From positions 1-64,000 of the forward strand of contig JAVBNT010000036.1 in assembly GCA_031551355.1 (NCBI GenBank): a stretch of 64,000 nucleotides of DNA, given 5' to 3'. Source of the stretch: JAVBNT01 sp031551355 (GTDB lineage Bacteria; Vulcanimicrobiota; CADAWZ01). A program made the position numbers and the translations under genes. Under the pieces are notes generated by a model. It searched no databases and was not told the DNA's origin. It was given only the letters and a program-made list of their open reading frames with translations. This document shows positions 7,858 to 17,261 of the stretch, piece after piece; the stretch's first letter is position 1; each line of letters opens with the position of its first letter.

Positions 7858-9861
7858 TTATTTTTGCAGATGTTGTTTAACTTTTTCCGCTATTTGCGGT
7901 CCTGTAAAGCCGTACTTTTCCGCCAGCACTTCTGAAGGGGCGCTGTGTCCGAAATTATCAAGACCAATGAACAATCCGCCGTTTGCAGCCGTAAAACGGT
8001 CCCAGTCTTTTGTATTGCTTGCTTCCATGGCAATGACTTTTGCCGCGGAGGGAATGACCGCCTCCCGGTAATGTTTGTCCTGAGCCATAAATATTTCTAT
8101 TGATGGAACTGATACGACCCTTACGTCTATACCTGACTCCAAAAGGACTTTGCGTGCGTCTGCGGCTACATGCACCTCAGAGCCGCTGGCAACAAGCACG
8201 GCGTCAGGCTTAGACTTGGCAGATTCCTCGAGAATGTATCCGCCTTTGAGTATTGTCTCAAGCCTCGATTTATCGGCTGTTTTATGTAACTGAGGCAGGT
8301 TTTGCCTGGAAAGAATCAGGCAGGTCGGTCCTGTTTTGTTTTTGAGGGCACTTATCCAGGCCGCCGCCGTTTCCAGTGCGTCTGCCGGCCTTATCACATG
8401 CATATTAGGTATAATTCTCAGAGCACCCAGATGTTCTATCGGTTGGTGCGTCGGACCGTCTTCACCAAGGAAAATACTGTCGTGTGTGAAGACATATACC
8501 GTTTGCAGTCCCATTATTGAAGACAGCCTGACGGCGCCTTTCATATAATCGCTGAAAACCAGGAATGTTGAAGCATGCGGAATAAACAGCCCCGACAGTG
8601 CTATGCCGTTAGCAATTGCTCCCATTGCATGCTCTCTGATGCCGAAATGTATGTTTCTGCCGCCGTAGCTGTCCGGCATAATGGATGCGCTGCCTTTTAT
8701 GTGGCATTTTACCGAAGGTTCGAGATCTGCCGAACCGCCTGTTGTAAAAGGTATGCTTTTTGCTATTTTCTGGATCATGTTTCCGGAAGAAACTCTTGTG
8801 GCTTCCGCCTTTTCCGGTAGTCCGGATATAAGATCGGCAATTAATGAGTCAGGTATTTCCTGCTTTTCATATGTTTTCAGCTCCGCTGCCTTTTCAGGAA
8901 ATTTTTCTGACCATTTTGTGAACATACTTTGCCAGTTTTGGTAAGCTTTTGTTTTTTCTTCAACGGTATTTTTGCAGAAACCGTCTACTTCAGCCGGTAT
9001 GTAAAAACTCTCTTCTTCCGGAAATCCCAGAAGTTTTTTTGTCGCCTTTATTTCCTCGGCTCCAAGAGGTGAGCCGTGGGCGGCCGATTTGTCCTGCATT
9101 GTCGGAGCGCAGCATGCTATATGCGTTTTGCATATTATGAGTTTGGGAGCTCCTTTGAATGCTTGGGCTTTTTCTATCGCTGCGGCGATTTGTGACGGAT
9201 CGTGTCCGTCCGCCTCGTAAACTTTCCAGCCGTACGCCTCGTAACGTTTTCCGACATCTTCGGAGAAGGCAAGATCGGTACATCCTTCGATTGTAATTTT
9301 ATTGCTGTCGTAAAAGACTATAAGGTTGTCAAGTTTTAGATGCCCGGCAAGGGACGAAGCCTCTGCGGCAACGCCTTCCATAATGCAGCCGTCTCCGGCT
9401 ATTGTATATATAAAATGATCAATAATTTTGCAGTCATCGGTGTTGAATCTTTCCGCCGCCATTTTTGCCGCCAGTGCCATACCTGTACACATTGCGATGC
9501 CCTGTCCCAGCGGTCCGGTGGTACATTCTATTCCGGGGAGGTAGCCATATTCCGGATGTCCGGGCGTTCTGCTGCCCCATTGACGGAAGCTTTTAAGATC
9601 TTCCATTGTTACCTCATAACCGAAAAGATGCAGCAGAGAATACAGCAGTGTTGAACCGTGACCTGCAGAAAGCACGAAGCGGTCGCGGTTGAGCCATTTT
9701 GGATCCCTGGGATTAAAGTTTAAATAATAGCTCCAGAGCGTTGAGGCGATATCAGCTGTCCCCATAGGCATTCCCGGATGTCCGGAGTTGGCTTTTTGCA
9801 CGGTATCCGCCGCCAGCAGTCTTATTGTGTCCGCTAAACGTTTTACTGATTTTATGTCCAT
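7858..9861 (-). CDS. tkt: Transketolase
   Basis: 667 residues, the usual full length. The thiamine-diphosphate-binding region is visible (GDGCIMEGVAAEASSLAGHLKLDNLIVFYDSN), with an early GHPGMPMG motif, the pyrimidine-domain FGIREHAMGAI and a C-terminal transketolase domain. The enzyme moves two-carbon ketol units between sugar phosphates in the non-oxidative pentose phosphate pathway, in the cytoplasm. AAAGGATC lies 7 bases before ATG 9861. It appears monocistronic; its right neighbour is divergent and the gap to the left holds the MITE. Confidence 0.98.
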   Translation of the reverse strand: MDIKSVKRLADTIRLLAADTVQKANSGHPGMPMGTADIASTLWSYYLNFNPRDPKWLNRDRFVLSAGHGSTLLYSLLHLFGYEVTMEDLKSFRQWGSRTPGHPEYGYLPGIECTTGPLGQGIAMCTGMALAAKMAAERFNTDDCKIIDHFIYTIAGDGCIMEGVAAEASSLAGHLKLDNLIVFYDSNKITIEGCTDLAFSEDVGKRYEAYGWKVYEADGHDPSQIAAAIEKAQAFKGAPKLIICKTHIACCAPTMQDKSAAHGSPLGAEEIKATKKLLGFPEEESFYIPAEVDGFCKNTVEEKTKAYQNWQSMFTKWSEKFPEKAAELKTYEKQEIPDSLIADLISGLPEKAEATRVSSGNMIQKIAKSIPFTTGGSADLEPSVKCHIKGSASIMPDSYGGRNIHFGIREHAMGAIANGIALSGLFIPHASTFLVFSDYMKGAVRLSSIMGLQTVYVFTHDSIFLGEDGPTHQPIEHLGALRIIPNMHVIRPADALETAAAWISALKNKTGPTCLILSRQNLPQLHKTADKSRLETILKGGYILEESAKSKPDAVLVASGSEVHVAADARKVLLESGIDVRVVSVPSIEIFMAQDKHYREAVIPSAAKVIAMEASNTKDWDRFTAANGGLFIGLDNFGHSAPSEVLAEKYGFTGPQIAEKVKQHLQK

Positions 9862-10102
9862 TGATAGATCCTTTCAATCTTTTTTATACCCGGCTGCCTT
9901 TGCTGCCGTCTGTTTATTCCGCGTTGCCCAGGATATAAAAAATGGTTTTTTCTTTTTGTGAGCCTTAATCAAGGGTTTTATTCTTCGTTTTATCGCCCTT
10001 TAAATCCTTTTGCCTCTATCGGCTTATTCCCATAACTTGCCAGGTGTGATACAATTCTATACGAGTGTTGGACAGATATTATTTTTACGGAGGAGATTTG
10101 TG

Positions 10103-10912
10103 ATGGGCAAAAATTCATTAAAAATCAATGATAATCTTTGTATACGCTGCGGCATTTGTGCCGAAGTTTGTCCGGTTGCCGTAATATCTATGGATACCGG
10201 TAAGCCGACTTCCGACAGGGCTGATTTTTGTATTTCATGCGGACACTGTGTTGCCCATTGCCCTAAAGCCGCGGTTCAGCTTGACTGGGTTCCGCTTAGA
10301 AAACAGAAAAAAGCCGGCACGGTTCTCTCCTCAAAACGCGCCGAATTGTTTTTGCGGCAGAGACGTTCGGTGAGACGCTATAAAAAAGAGGTTCCGGACC
10401 ATGAGTTGATGGCCGAACTTCTCAGGGTTGCCAGATGCGCCCCCAGCGGCGGAAATTCTCAGGGACTCAGTTTCCGTGTTATTGAGAACAGGGAAATATT
10501 GGACGATATTATCGGTGCCGTTGTGGATTTTATGGAAAATGGTGTAAAGTCAGGCAAACTTCCTAAAGTTTACGGTGAAATGGTTGCCAAATACCGTGCG
10601 GACGGTCAGGATTTTATTTTGCGGGGCGCTCCGTGTCTTGTTGTTTCTCATGCACATAAAAAAGCATCATGGGCAAAAGATAATACCCGTTTTGCGCTGG
10701 CGTATGCCGAGCTTTATGCTCCATCCCTTGGTCTTGGAAGCTGTTGGGCCGGTTTTCTGGAAATGTGCGCGTTTTCCGGGGATAACAAACTGCTCGAACT
10801 GATGCAATTGCCTGAGGAGCATGTTTTTTGCGGAGCGATAATGGCGGGCTTTCCCCAATACCATTCTTTCAGGCTGGTAGATCGAAAGCCGCTGCAAATT
10901 TCATGGCTGTAG
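10103..10912 (+). CDS. Nitroreductase-family flavoprotein with N-terminal 2x[4Fe-4S] ferredoxin domain
   Basis: 269 residues from ATG 10103, set by GGAGGAG seven bases upstream; the open frame extends to 10010 but has no other binding site. Residues 1-65 hold two cluster motifs, CIRCGICAEVCP and CISCGHCVAHCP. The rest is a nitroreductase (FMN) domain beginning at RRSVRRYKKEVPDHE with RCAPSGGNSQG. Such fusions pass electrons from ferredoxin clusters to FMN to reduce nitro compounds or other organic acceptors. A possible extended -10 (TGATACAAT near 10047) lies upstream. The next gene, also a flavoprotein, follows after 78 bp and may be cotranscribed. The physiological substrate is unknown. Confidence 0.93.
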   Translation: MGKNSLKINDNLCIRCGICAEVCPVAVISMDTGKPTSDRADFCISCGHCVAHCPKAAVQLDWVPLRKQKKAGTVLSSKRAELFLRQRRSVRRYKKEVPDHELMAELLRVARCAPSGGNSQGLSFRVIENREILDDIIGAVVDFMENGVKSGKLPKVYGEMVAKYRADGQDFILRGAPCLVVSHAHKKASWAKDNTRFALAYAELYAPSLGLGSCWAGFLEMCAFSGDNKLLELMQLPEEHVFCGAIMAGFPQYHSFRLVDRKPLQISWL

Positions 10913-10990
10913 GGCGCGCATTGCGCGTCCGCCGGGCTTTGCGTGGGGATTATATTTAATTTGAAAATATGATTTTAGGAGGATATTGAC

Positions 10991-11632
10991 TTGAAAATAA
11001 TAGCTGTTAACGGAAGTCCGAGAAAAAAATGGAATACCCATATGCTGCTTGAGAAAGCGCTTGAGGGAGCCAAAGCTGCCGGAGCCGATACCGAGCTTGT
11101 AAATTTATATGATTTATCGTTTAAAGGATGTGTGAGCTGTTTTGCATGCAAGCATAAAGATGTTATAGTTGATCGCTGTGTGATTAAAGACAATCTGTTG
11201 CCTGTTCTTGACAGTATCTGCAATTGTGACGGACTTATATTGGGCTCTCCCGTCTATTTCGGTGAAGTTACCGGTTTAATGCGTTGCTTTATAGAGAGAC
11301 TGTTCTTTCCTTACCTGTCTTATGAAGGCAAACCATCGTCGTTTAAGAAAAAAATAGCGACCTCATTTATTTATACAATGAATGTCCCTGAAAGTTATCT
11401 TGATGATGTGGGGTATAATAAGGTTTTTACGGCCAACAAAGAACTGCTGGAACGTATTTTTGTGGCCGAATCCAAAAAACTTGTCGTGACCGAGACGTAT
11501 CAATTCGATGACTATTCCAAATATGCAATGTCAATGTTTGACGGCAAACAAAGGAAAGAACGACGTGAAAACGTTTTTCCTGCCGACTGTGAAAAGGCCT
11601 TTGAAATGGGCAAAAATATGCTCAGCTATTGA
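10991..11632 (+). CDS. NADPH-dependent FMN reductase / iron-sulfur flavoprotein-like
   Basis: 213 residues. It begins with the flavodoxin-fold P-loop (IAVNGSPRKKWNTHMLLEKAL) and has the four-cysteine segment CVSCFACKHKDVIVDRC typical of the Isf-like branch, then GLILGSPVYFGEVTG for FMN contact. It should transfer electrons from NAD(P)H or ferredoxin through FMN; the partner is unknown. The start is TTG 10991, supported by AGGAGG about 8 bases upstream. It lies 78 bp after the ferredoxin-nitroreductase gene on the same strand, so the two may form a small redox operon. Confidence 0.88.
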   Translation: MKIIAVNGSPRKKWNTHMLLEKALEGAKAAGADTELVNLYDLSFKGCVSCFACKHKDVIVDRCVIKDNLLPVLDSICNCDGLILGSPVYFGEVTGLMRCFIERLFFPYLSYEGKPSSFKKKIATSFIYTMNVPESYLDDVGYNKVFTANKELLERIFVAESKKLVVTETYQFDDYSKYAMSMFDGKQRKERRENVFPADCEKAFEMGKNMLSY

Positions 11633-11642
11633 GGGTTTGCCG

Positions 11643-12253
11643 CTATTCTCCTACAAAATTCCACATAACGCCGAATTTATCGAAGACGACACCGGCGCAT
11701 GGGCTGTAAAATGTTTGGTCCAGTTGCAAGCCAATGCGTCCCTCTTCGGCGAGCACTGCAAAAGCGTATTTAACTTCTTCAACACCTGCTTCCACAGCGA
11801 TGGAGATGCGTTCCGATTCCGGGACTGTCGTGCTAAGTGGGCCTTTCTAGCCCCACTTAGCACGACAGAAAATGGCGAAAAATAGCTTGCTTTATAGCTT
11901 TTTGCTATTCTTTTCTTAATTTTTCACCATTTTTACAATTATATTTGAACCGGCTAAAGCCGGTTTTGCCGGGCTAAACCCGGTGACCGCTATCTTTTAT
12001 TCCATGTTAAAGGGGCCGCCGTTATCACGACAGCCTCCCCCCTACAATCGGACATGCGTATGAAACCGTCACCCAATTTCATGGTTGCCTGCAGGATCAT
12101 GTTTTTTATTTCTTCAGAAATAGGAGATTCCGGGTTGGAAGGCAAATCGGCAAAACGCATTAGTTGCAGTATTTCCGTTTTGAACGCCCGTTTATAAAGC
12201 TCTATCGCTTTACCGCAGTTTCCGTTATAGGTAAGGTATGGTCGTATTTTCAT
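11643..12253 (-). pseudogene. PhnB-like VOC-family protein split by a 209-bp repeat element
   Basis: The 5' half (12253 to about 12040) encodes MKIRPYLTYNGNCGKAIE through GFIRMSDCRGE, typical of small PhnB-like glyoxalase-fold proteins. The frame then runs into a repeat element. The 3' half resumes at about 11823 (PESERISIAVEAGVEEVKYAF) and ends in CAGVVFDKFGVMWNFVGE with a TAG at 11643-11645. Joined, the halves give a protein close to the family's usual 140 residues, so an insertion into one gene is the clear reading. A truncated 87-residue product could still be made from the 5' half, but it lacks half of the fold. The intact protein's function is not specific enough to name. Confidence 0.85.
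11825..12033. mobile_element. MITE-like repeat inserted in the VOC gene
   Basis: Its outer ends are inverted: CTGTCGTG at 11825 and CACGACAG ending at 12033. The left end is itself a hairpin (CTGTCGTGCTAAGTGGG at 11825-11841 with its complement at 11852-11868). The middle holds two small palindromes, GAACCGGCTAAAGCCGGTTT and a GCCGGGCTAAACCCGG-type pair. The right end carries the conserved loop CGCCGTTATCACGACA. I could not see a clear target duplication. No open frame inside codes for a transposase. Confidence 0.65.
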
Positions 12254-12334
12254 TTTTATTTTTCCCCTGTTTTATGTTTTTTTAATAGCTGCAGTGTGAT
12301 ATTTTTTAACTTACTACGTCATTTATTTTTGTCT

Positions 12335-13228
12335 CTATTTCGTAAAAACGGCGCAGATGATATTGCCCTGACGGTCATATTTCTTGCCGGACACATCGCC
12401 GTATAATTCATATTGAGTGAAGCCTGCCGTTTGTATTTCTGCGCTCAGCTCGTCTTTTGTGAAGCAATGCTCCCATAGATTGTAGCATTCTATGCTGTTT
12501 TGGTTGATGACAATTGTTTGATTGAGAACAGTATTATCTTCATCATACCTGTAAAAGGAATCCAGAGACAGGTATGGCTGTTTGTTCCAAAAACCACCGC
12601 CGGAACGATAGTTCCAATTGCGAACTTCCTGCCTGCCCGAATGTTCCGCCGGGGTGAATACATCTAAAATGAATTTACCTCCCGGCTTTAACCCTTTGTA
12701 AATTTTATTTGCCAGAATAGCCCGGTCACCGGCAGATAAGACTCCAAAATCACAGTATATCAATGTTATAACATCGAAGTGACAGGTGTAGTCAATCGTC
12801 AGATAATCCTGATGGATATAGTTGATTTTGTTTCCACCGGCAACTGTTTGTTTTTTTGCATATTCGAGCGAGCGCTTTGAAAAATCAATGCCGGTAACTT
12901 CATATCCGGCGTTGCTAAAACGCTGTGCATATAACCCTGGTCCGCAGCCTAAATCGAGCAGGTGCCGGAATTTTGACGGCGGTGCTATTGAAGTAATCCA
13001 TGCGACTGATTTGTCGATAAATTCGGGACTGCGGCTTGCTTTGTCAATGCCTGGATCTAGATGTGCATCGAGAACGTATTGGGAAATATGCTGTTCTTTC
13101 CAAAATAGGTTTGTTCCCGGTGAATATAATTGCGGTTTGTTTAAAAAGCGGTTCAATTTCGTAAACAATTTTATTTTTTCCTTTATATATTCTTTACCTG
13201 TATAGTAACCGGAAAAAATAATACTCAT
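12335..13228 (-). CDS. Class I SAM-dependent methyltransferase
   Basis: 297 residues. A Rossmann-type SAM site is clear near the middle: HLLDLGCGPGLYAQRFSNAGYEVTGIDFS (motif I with GxGxG, then the acidic end of strand 2), followed by FDVITLIYCDFGVL and a KPGGKFILDVF strand. Small-molecule methyltransferases of this type move a methyl group from SAM; I cannot infer the acceptor. ATG 13228 has a poor binding site, and its first codons overlap the left arm of an inverted repeat (13201-13220), so the true start may be a few codons inside. Confidence 0.88.
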   Translation of the reverse strand: MSIIFSGYYTGKEYIKEKIKLFTKLNRFLNKPQLYSPGTNLFWKEQHISQYVLDAHLDPGIDKASRSPEFIDKSVAWITSIAPPSKFRHLLDLGCGPGLYAQRFSNAGYEVTGIDFSKRSLEYAKKQTVAGGNKINYIHQDYLTIDYTCHFDVITLIYCDFGVLSAGDRAILANKIYKGLKPGGKFILDVFTPAEHSGRQEVRNWNYRSGGGFWNKQPYLSLDSFYRYDEDNTVLNQTIVINQNSIECYNLWEHCFTKDELSAEIQTAGFTQYELYGDVSGKKYDRQGNIICAVFTK

Positions 13229-13338
13229 TTCATTTTAGTTCCCTGGATCGCCACGCTGCGCTCGCGATGACAACTTCTCTACTAATGTTCAAGAATCTAT
13301 AGAAATTGAATCATGCCGTATTTTTTCCGGTTACTATA
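13201..13338. repeat. Inverted-repeat-bounded intergenic segment between methyltransferase and reductase genes
   Basis: TATTTTTTCCGGTTACTATA at 13319-13338 has its exact reverse complement at 13201-13220, 98 bases away. Between them, near 13245-13272, is a copy of the TCGCGAGCGCAGCGTGGCGATCC-like dispersed repeat also seen at about 30050. The left arm lies within the methyltransferase frame; the right arm abuts the place where the reductase gene has lost its start. Confidence 0.75.
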
Positions 13339-13339
13339 A

Positions 13340-13858
13340 CTAATTCTTTATATTGCGTCTTCACTTGATGGTTATATTGCCGATAAGGATGGTGGAATAG
13401 CTTTTTTGGAAGAGACCTCGGTTTCAATGTCTGAACTTGGATATGACGAATTTTATTCGTCAATTGGCTCTATTATTATGGGCGGGAAAACGTACCGTCA
13501 GTTGGTCAATGAAATATCTCCTGACAAGTGGCTTTATGAAGGCAATCCCTGCTATGTATATTCACGCCTGTTAAAAGATGATAATGCCAATGTCAGATTT
13601 ACTTCACTGCCGCCTTCGGAGCTGCTGGAAAAGATTCGCTCTGAGCATTCGGGAAATATATGGCTTATGGGCGGCGGCGAAATTATCAGTCTTTTTATGA
13701 AGGAAAATCTCGTAGATGTATACTTTGTCTATATAATGCCTGTTTTGCTTGGCGGCGGCCTGAAACTTTTTCCGGAAGGATTTTCCGAAACCGGTCTTGA
13801 TTTTAAAAGTGCCGGTAGCATCGGCGATATTGTGGAACTGATTTATCACAGAACTTAA
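13340..13858 (+). pseudogene. Dihydrofolate reductase-like (RibD C-terminal) protein lacking its start codon
   Basis: The frame reads LILYIASSLDGYIADKDGG from 13340, the normal N-terminus of this family without its first few residues, and continues through SIIMGGKTYRQL, GNIWLMGGGEI and PVLLGGGLKLFPEGF to a TAA at 13856-13858. Just upstream is an in-frame TAA inside the right arm of an inverted repeat, and there is no ATG, GTG or binding site. The first possible start, TTG 13406, would drop the first strand and the NADPH-site start. The family reduces pteridine or related substrates with NADPH. Either the gene was inactivated by rearrangement at its 5' end or a non-standard start is used. Confidence 0.65.
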
Positions 13859-13892
13859 AGAGTGCCATAGAGTAAATAGCCTCATCTTATTT

Positions 13893-14564
13893 TTATCCGG
13901 CCAATGTTTTTTTGCACCATTCTATCAGCATTTCATAAAAATTTTCAGGATTAGTCCTGATTTCATCAGAAGATTCTTCACGGCGCATGCTTATTTCCAG
14001 CATAATTTTTTCATTTCCTGTAAGGTGTTGCCGCAATTCCGACTTGGTACAATGGTATTGGCCTGTTCTAAGATACTCGGCCAGTTGCAGTATGAAAAAA
14101 ATGGATTTGAATAGCATTTTCAGATCCGTTGTTCTTGCCTCCGGGTTGCCGAATAGGTAATTATGGCAGGATGCATGGAAAAGATTTGCCGCTGCGATCT
14201 TTATACTTTGCCTGATGTCATTATTGTCATAGGCGGGAATTAAATCGTCAAGTGTGCCTACATAGCTTTTTGTATCCTGTTGCAGTTGGAATATTTCGTA
14301 TCTCGGCCAGTTGCAGAGTTCTTTTTTGCCGCAAAAAAATCCGCAGATTTTTTCACATTCCGGCATTGTTTGTATTATCGAACGGTATGTGTTTAAATCT
14401 TTTAACGACAGTTCCTCTATAATTATTACAACATCAATATCGCTGGATTCGTCTGCTTCCTCTCTTTGGTAACTGCCCTGTAAGCCTACAAATAAAAGGC
14501 GTTTGCCGAATTGCTTATTGAGTTTTGCTATTAAATCCGGCATCCATATTTCTTTATTGATCAT
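13893..14564 (-). CDS. Nucleotidyltransferase-fold protein (aminoglycoside-adenylyltransferase-like)
   Basis: 223 residues. The pol-beta-type nucleotidyltransferase signature is present near the N-terminus: GLQGSYQREEADESSDIDVVII, where Gly-Ser and the Asp-x-Asp pair bind nucleotide and metal. The C-terminal 120 residues are helical and resemble substrate-binding parts of small nucleotide-transfer enzymes. It could modify an antibiotic, another small molecule or a protein; nothing in the sequence decides this. It is leftward and stands alone, next to the damaged reductase gene. Confidence 0.75.
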   Translation of the reverse strand: MINKEIWMPDLIAKLNKQFGKRLLFVGLQGSYQREEADESSDIDVVIIIEELSLKDLNTYRSIIQTMPECEKICGFFCGKKELCNWPRYEIFQLQQDTKSYVGTLDDLIPAYDNNDIRQSIKIAAANLFHASCHNYLFGNPEARTTDLKMLFKSIFFILQLAEYLRTGQYHCTKSELRQHLTGNEKIMLEISMRREESSDEIRTNPENFYEMLIEWCKKTLAG

Positions 14565-14683
14565 TCTTTGCCTTCCTCCCGTTTTTATAAATGGAGTTCA
14601 ATCGGCGTTTTACCGATAAAAATTAAACATTTTATTTTTGGTAATTTTTCTTGTCAGGTGGAGTTTTATTTGTTTTATGATCA

Positions 14684-14733
14684 TAAAAAACAGTCAAAGC
14701 AATAAATTTTTATATATTAGTTTGACTGTTTTT
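14684..14733 (-). terminator. Bidirectional terminator after the S9 peptidase gene
   Basis: CAGTCAAA (14691-14698) pairs with TTTGACTG (14721-14728). T-tracts lie on both sides depending on strand (TTTTTT leftward, TTTTT rightward). It sits 98 bp beyond the stop of the leftward peptidase gene. The rest of the 14565-14825 gap is AT-rich without a gene. Confidence 0.7.
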
Positions 14734-14825
14734 GCCGAATGTCGGTTATTGTTTAATTTTGGATTAATTTAATAATCAATATGGGTTATAATTCTATATT
14801 TCAAAAAACACCTGTTTGATTCCTT

Positions 14826-17261
14826 TTATGGTATTGGTTTGTTGTTGTATTTTTTTCTGTTGGTGTACTTATCCATCCACTCCTGTGTCTCTGCCGTCAC
14901 ATGCATGACTGATTCTCTGGCTCTGTAAGAATGCTCTTCAAGCGGCAGCATTACCAGTTTGACTGTGCCGCCGTTTCCTTTGATCGCATCATAAAGTCTT
15001 TCGCTCTGGATTGGAAATGTTCCGCTGTTGCTGTCGTTTTGGCCGTGTATCATCAGCAGCGGTGTTTTTATTTTGTCTGCATAGGTAAAGGGAGACATAT
15101 TTATGTAAATGTCTCTTGCCTCCCAGAATGTTCTTCTTTCATCCTGAAAACCAAACGGAGTCAGCGTTCTGTTGTAAGCTCCGCTTCTGGCAATACCTGC
15201 GGCAAAAAGATCCGAGTGCGCCAGAAGGTTGGCGGTCATAAATGCTCCGTAACTGTGGCCGGCAACGACGACTTTTTTTCTATCAATGATTTTTTTGCCG
15301 GCAAGATAATCAATAGCTGCTTTTGCCGACGAGTTTATTTGCTCTATAAAGGTGTTGTTTTTGGTGTCGGGATCGCCTATTACCGGCATCGCGGCGTTAT
15401 GCAGCACCGCATATCCTTCAGCCGAATAGATTGTCGGTGAATCTCCTGCGAGAATAGGATACTGATATCTGGAATCCCTGATTTGACCTGCAACCGACGG
15501 ATCTGTGTATTCGAGCGGATAGGCCCATATCAGCAGCGGCAGCGGCGCATCTCCTTCTTTCCAGTCGCCGGGCAGGTAAAGGGTTCCGGAAAGCTCTGTT
15601 CCATCCTGTCTTTTGTATTTTACCAGCTCTCTTTTTATTTTTACGGCGTCTTTAAGCTCGTCTTTAAAAAATGTCAGCTGTTTTTCTTTTTTTGACGGGA
15701 TGTCAAACCGGTAATAATTTACCGGTTCATTCAGACTTTCTTTTTGTATGATCAGATTTTGTTTATCAGGCATTACAAATGCGGCAAACCTGTCATACCC
15801 GTCTTTTCTTGACTGAAATATTATTTCTTTATCCATTGTTTTCATATTGAGCCTTGCCAGATAGGGGAAGATCCCGTCAGGTCCCGCTCCGGGCGCTCTC
15901 AGATAAATAAAGTCCCCGTCCTGTATGATAAATCTTTGGCCGTTCTCAGCGCAGTATGTTTCTATGCTTCCCGGATTGTTGTAAATATCTTTCTGATTTC
16001 TGCTGAATAGTTCCCTGACTGTTTTTCCGTCTTTTTTCATTTCGATAACCGATGTCGTCGTCCAGCGTTTTTTTCTGTTGGTTACGGTTACGGCGGCCAG
16101 CCCGGTTTTGTTTTTCTTTTCGGGAAAGAAAAGGATGTCCTCAAACCTTTCCTTAAGATCGCATATTTTATAGGATTTTCCTGTAAACGGGGCCTCAAGG
16201 CACATTATCCGATCGCGCAGCTTTGCCTCTTTCGTATTGTCTCCGCCGTCAAGCGCCTCAACCCAGAGAATAACGGAATTTTTTGTCGGCTGCCATTGTA
16301 TCTGCCTCGGGCCGGTGGCAACGCTGTCAAACGGTATGTTTTCTCTGAGCGGTCTTTCGGCAATTGTTTTTATGTTTTTTCCATTCATATCCAAAATCTC
16401 CATGCGCATGGGAAAGAACGAACAGGTCACGTCATATGAGAACGGTTTTTCAAGTTTTTGTGTAAATATATATTTTTTGTCGGGCGAAATTTCGGCATAT
16501 ACGTACAGTCCCGGTTTGGTCACCGTATTTTTCTTTCCGGACGGAATATCATACACCGATATTATGCTTTGCGAATAGTAGCTGAAAAGCTCCTCATCAT
16601 AACTGTCTTTTAATAGATTCTGATACGTGACGCTTTGCTGCTGCCTGCCGTATGATTCCTTTATTATCGGCGATACGGGAACATTGGGTTTTATAGGTTC
16701 AGCGCCCTCATTGGGGTTTATTTCCTTTAAAAGCAGCGTTTCATCGTTTTGCCAGACAAAAGCCGGGCCGATTGTATTTGAAAGGAATATTTCCAGAGGT
16801 TTTGCCGTCGCCGCCAATGTGTCTCCCAGCCATAGCATCTGGCCTCTATCAGTATCGGATGTAAATGCAAACATTTTCCCGGAAGGAGACCATTGAGGAT
16901 AGTTAAATTTTGTCCCGGCAGGCAGTTTTATCTGCTTTATTTCTCCTGTAGATGTCGTTGCAATTGAAAGTGATTTGAAAAAAAATCTCCTTTGCTGACG
17001 TCTGCTTTCCGGCTCTATCCTTATACCGGCAAGCTCGAGTGTTCTTTTGGACATGTCTTTAAGTTCCGGATATATTATCCGTTCAGCCTGTAAAATATGC
17101 TCTCCGTCAGGTGAAACCGATGATGACGGAGGGAATGAGCGATCGATTATTTTTCTGAGTTTTTCACTGGGAATTTTGTAAGATTGTTTTTCCGGCATGG
17201 CAATGGCGGCTCCTGATAAAAATATTATAATCATAGGTATCATTAATATTCTGGTATACAT
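14826..17261 (-). CDS. Secreted prolyl-oligopeptidase-family peptidase (S9, glutamyl-endopeptidase-like)
   Basis: 811 residues with a Sec signal peptide (MYTRILMIPMIIIFLSGAAIA). Residues about 30-540 look like a beta-propeller with WSPSGKMFAFTSDTDR-type blades; the C-terminal 250 residues are an alpha/beta hydrolase. The catalytic triad is visible: Ser670 (GHSYGAFM), Asp743 (HGQNDSN) and His777 (EEHSY). The segment GIARSGAYNRTLTPFGFQDERRTFWEA is characteristic of the S9D branch that includes glutamyl endopeptidases. It should degrade peptides outside the cytoplasmic membrane. It follows the ankyrin gene on the same strand after 89 bp, with a weak hairpin at about 17283-17311 between them. Confidence 0.93.
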   Translation of the reverse strand: MYTRILMIPMIIIFLSGAAIAMPEKQSYKIPSEKLRKIIDRSFPPSSSVSPDGEHILQAERIIYPELKDMSKRTLELAGIRIEPESRRQQRRFFFKSLSIATTSTGEIKQIKLPAGTKFNYPQWSPSGKMFAFTSDTDRGQMLWLGDTLAATAKPLEIFLSNTIGPAFVWQNDETLLLKEINPNEGAEPIKPNVPVSPIIKESYGRQQQSVTYQNLLKDSYDEELFSYYSQSIISVYDIPSGKKNTVTKPGLYVYAEISPDKKYIFTQKLEKPFSYDVTCSFFPMRMEILDMNGKNIKTIAERPLRENIPFDSVATGPRQIQWQPTKNSVILWVEALDGGDNTKEAKLRDRIMCLEAPFTGKSYKICDLKERFEDILFFPEKKNKTGLAAVTVTNRKKRWTTTSVIEMKKDGKTVRELFSRNQKDIYNNPGSIETYCAENGQRFIIQDGDFIYLRAPGAGPDGIFPYLARLNMKTMDKEIIFQSRKDGYDRFAAFVMPDKQNLIIQKESLNEPVNYYRFDIPSKKEKQLTFFKDELKDAVKIKRELVKYKRQDGTELSGTLYLPGDWKEGDAPLPLLIWAYPLEYTDPSVAGQIRDSRYQYPILAGDSPTIYSAEGYAVLHNAAMPVIGDPDTKNNTFIEQINSSAKAAIDYLAGKKIIDRKKVVVAGHSYGAFMTANLLAHSDLFAAGIARSGAYNRTLTPFGFQDERRTFWEARDIYINMSPFTYADKIKTPLLMIHGQNDSNSGTFPIQSERLYDAIKGNGGTVKLVMLPLEEHSYRARESVMHVTAETQEWMDKYTNRKKYNNKPIP

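Noticed and set aside
7723..8071. Short rightward frames over the MITE and transketolase end
   Set aside because: They cross the element's palindrome and the end of tkt on the other strand and have no coding features.
13893..14564. Aminoglycoside resistance gene
   Set aside because: The nucleotidyltransferase motif is present but the substrate domain is too generic to claim antibiotic modification; no cassette or integron features surround it.
10991..14564. Integrated resistance island
   Set aside because: The mix of reductase, methyltransferase and nucleotidyltransferase genes suggested it, but there is no integrase, transposase or attachment site and base composition does not visibly change.
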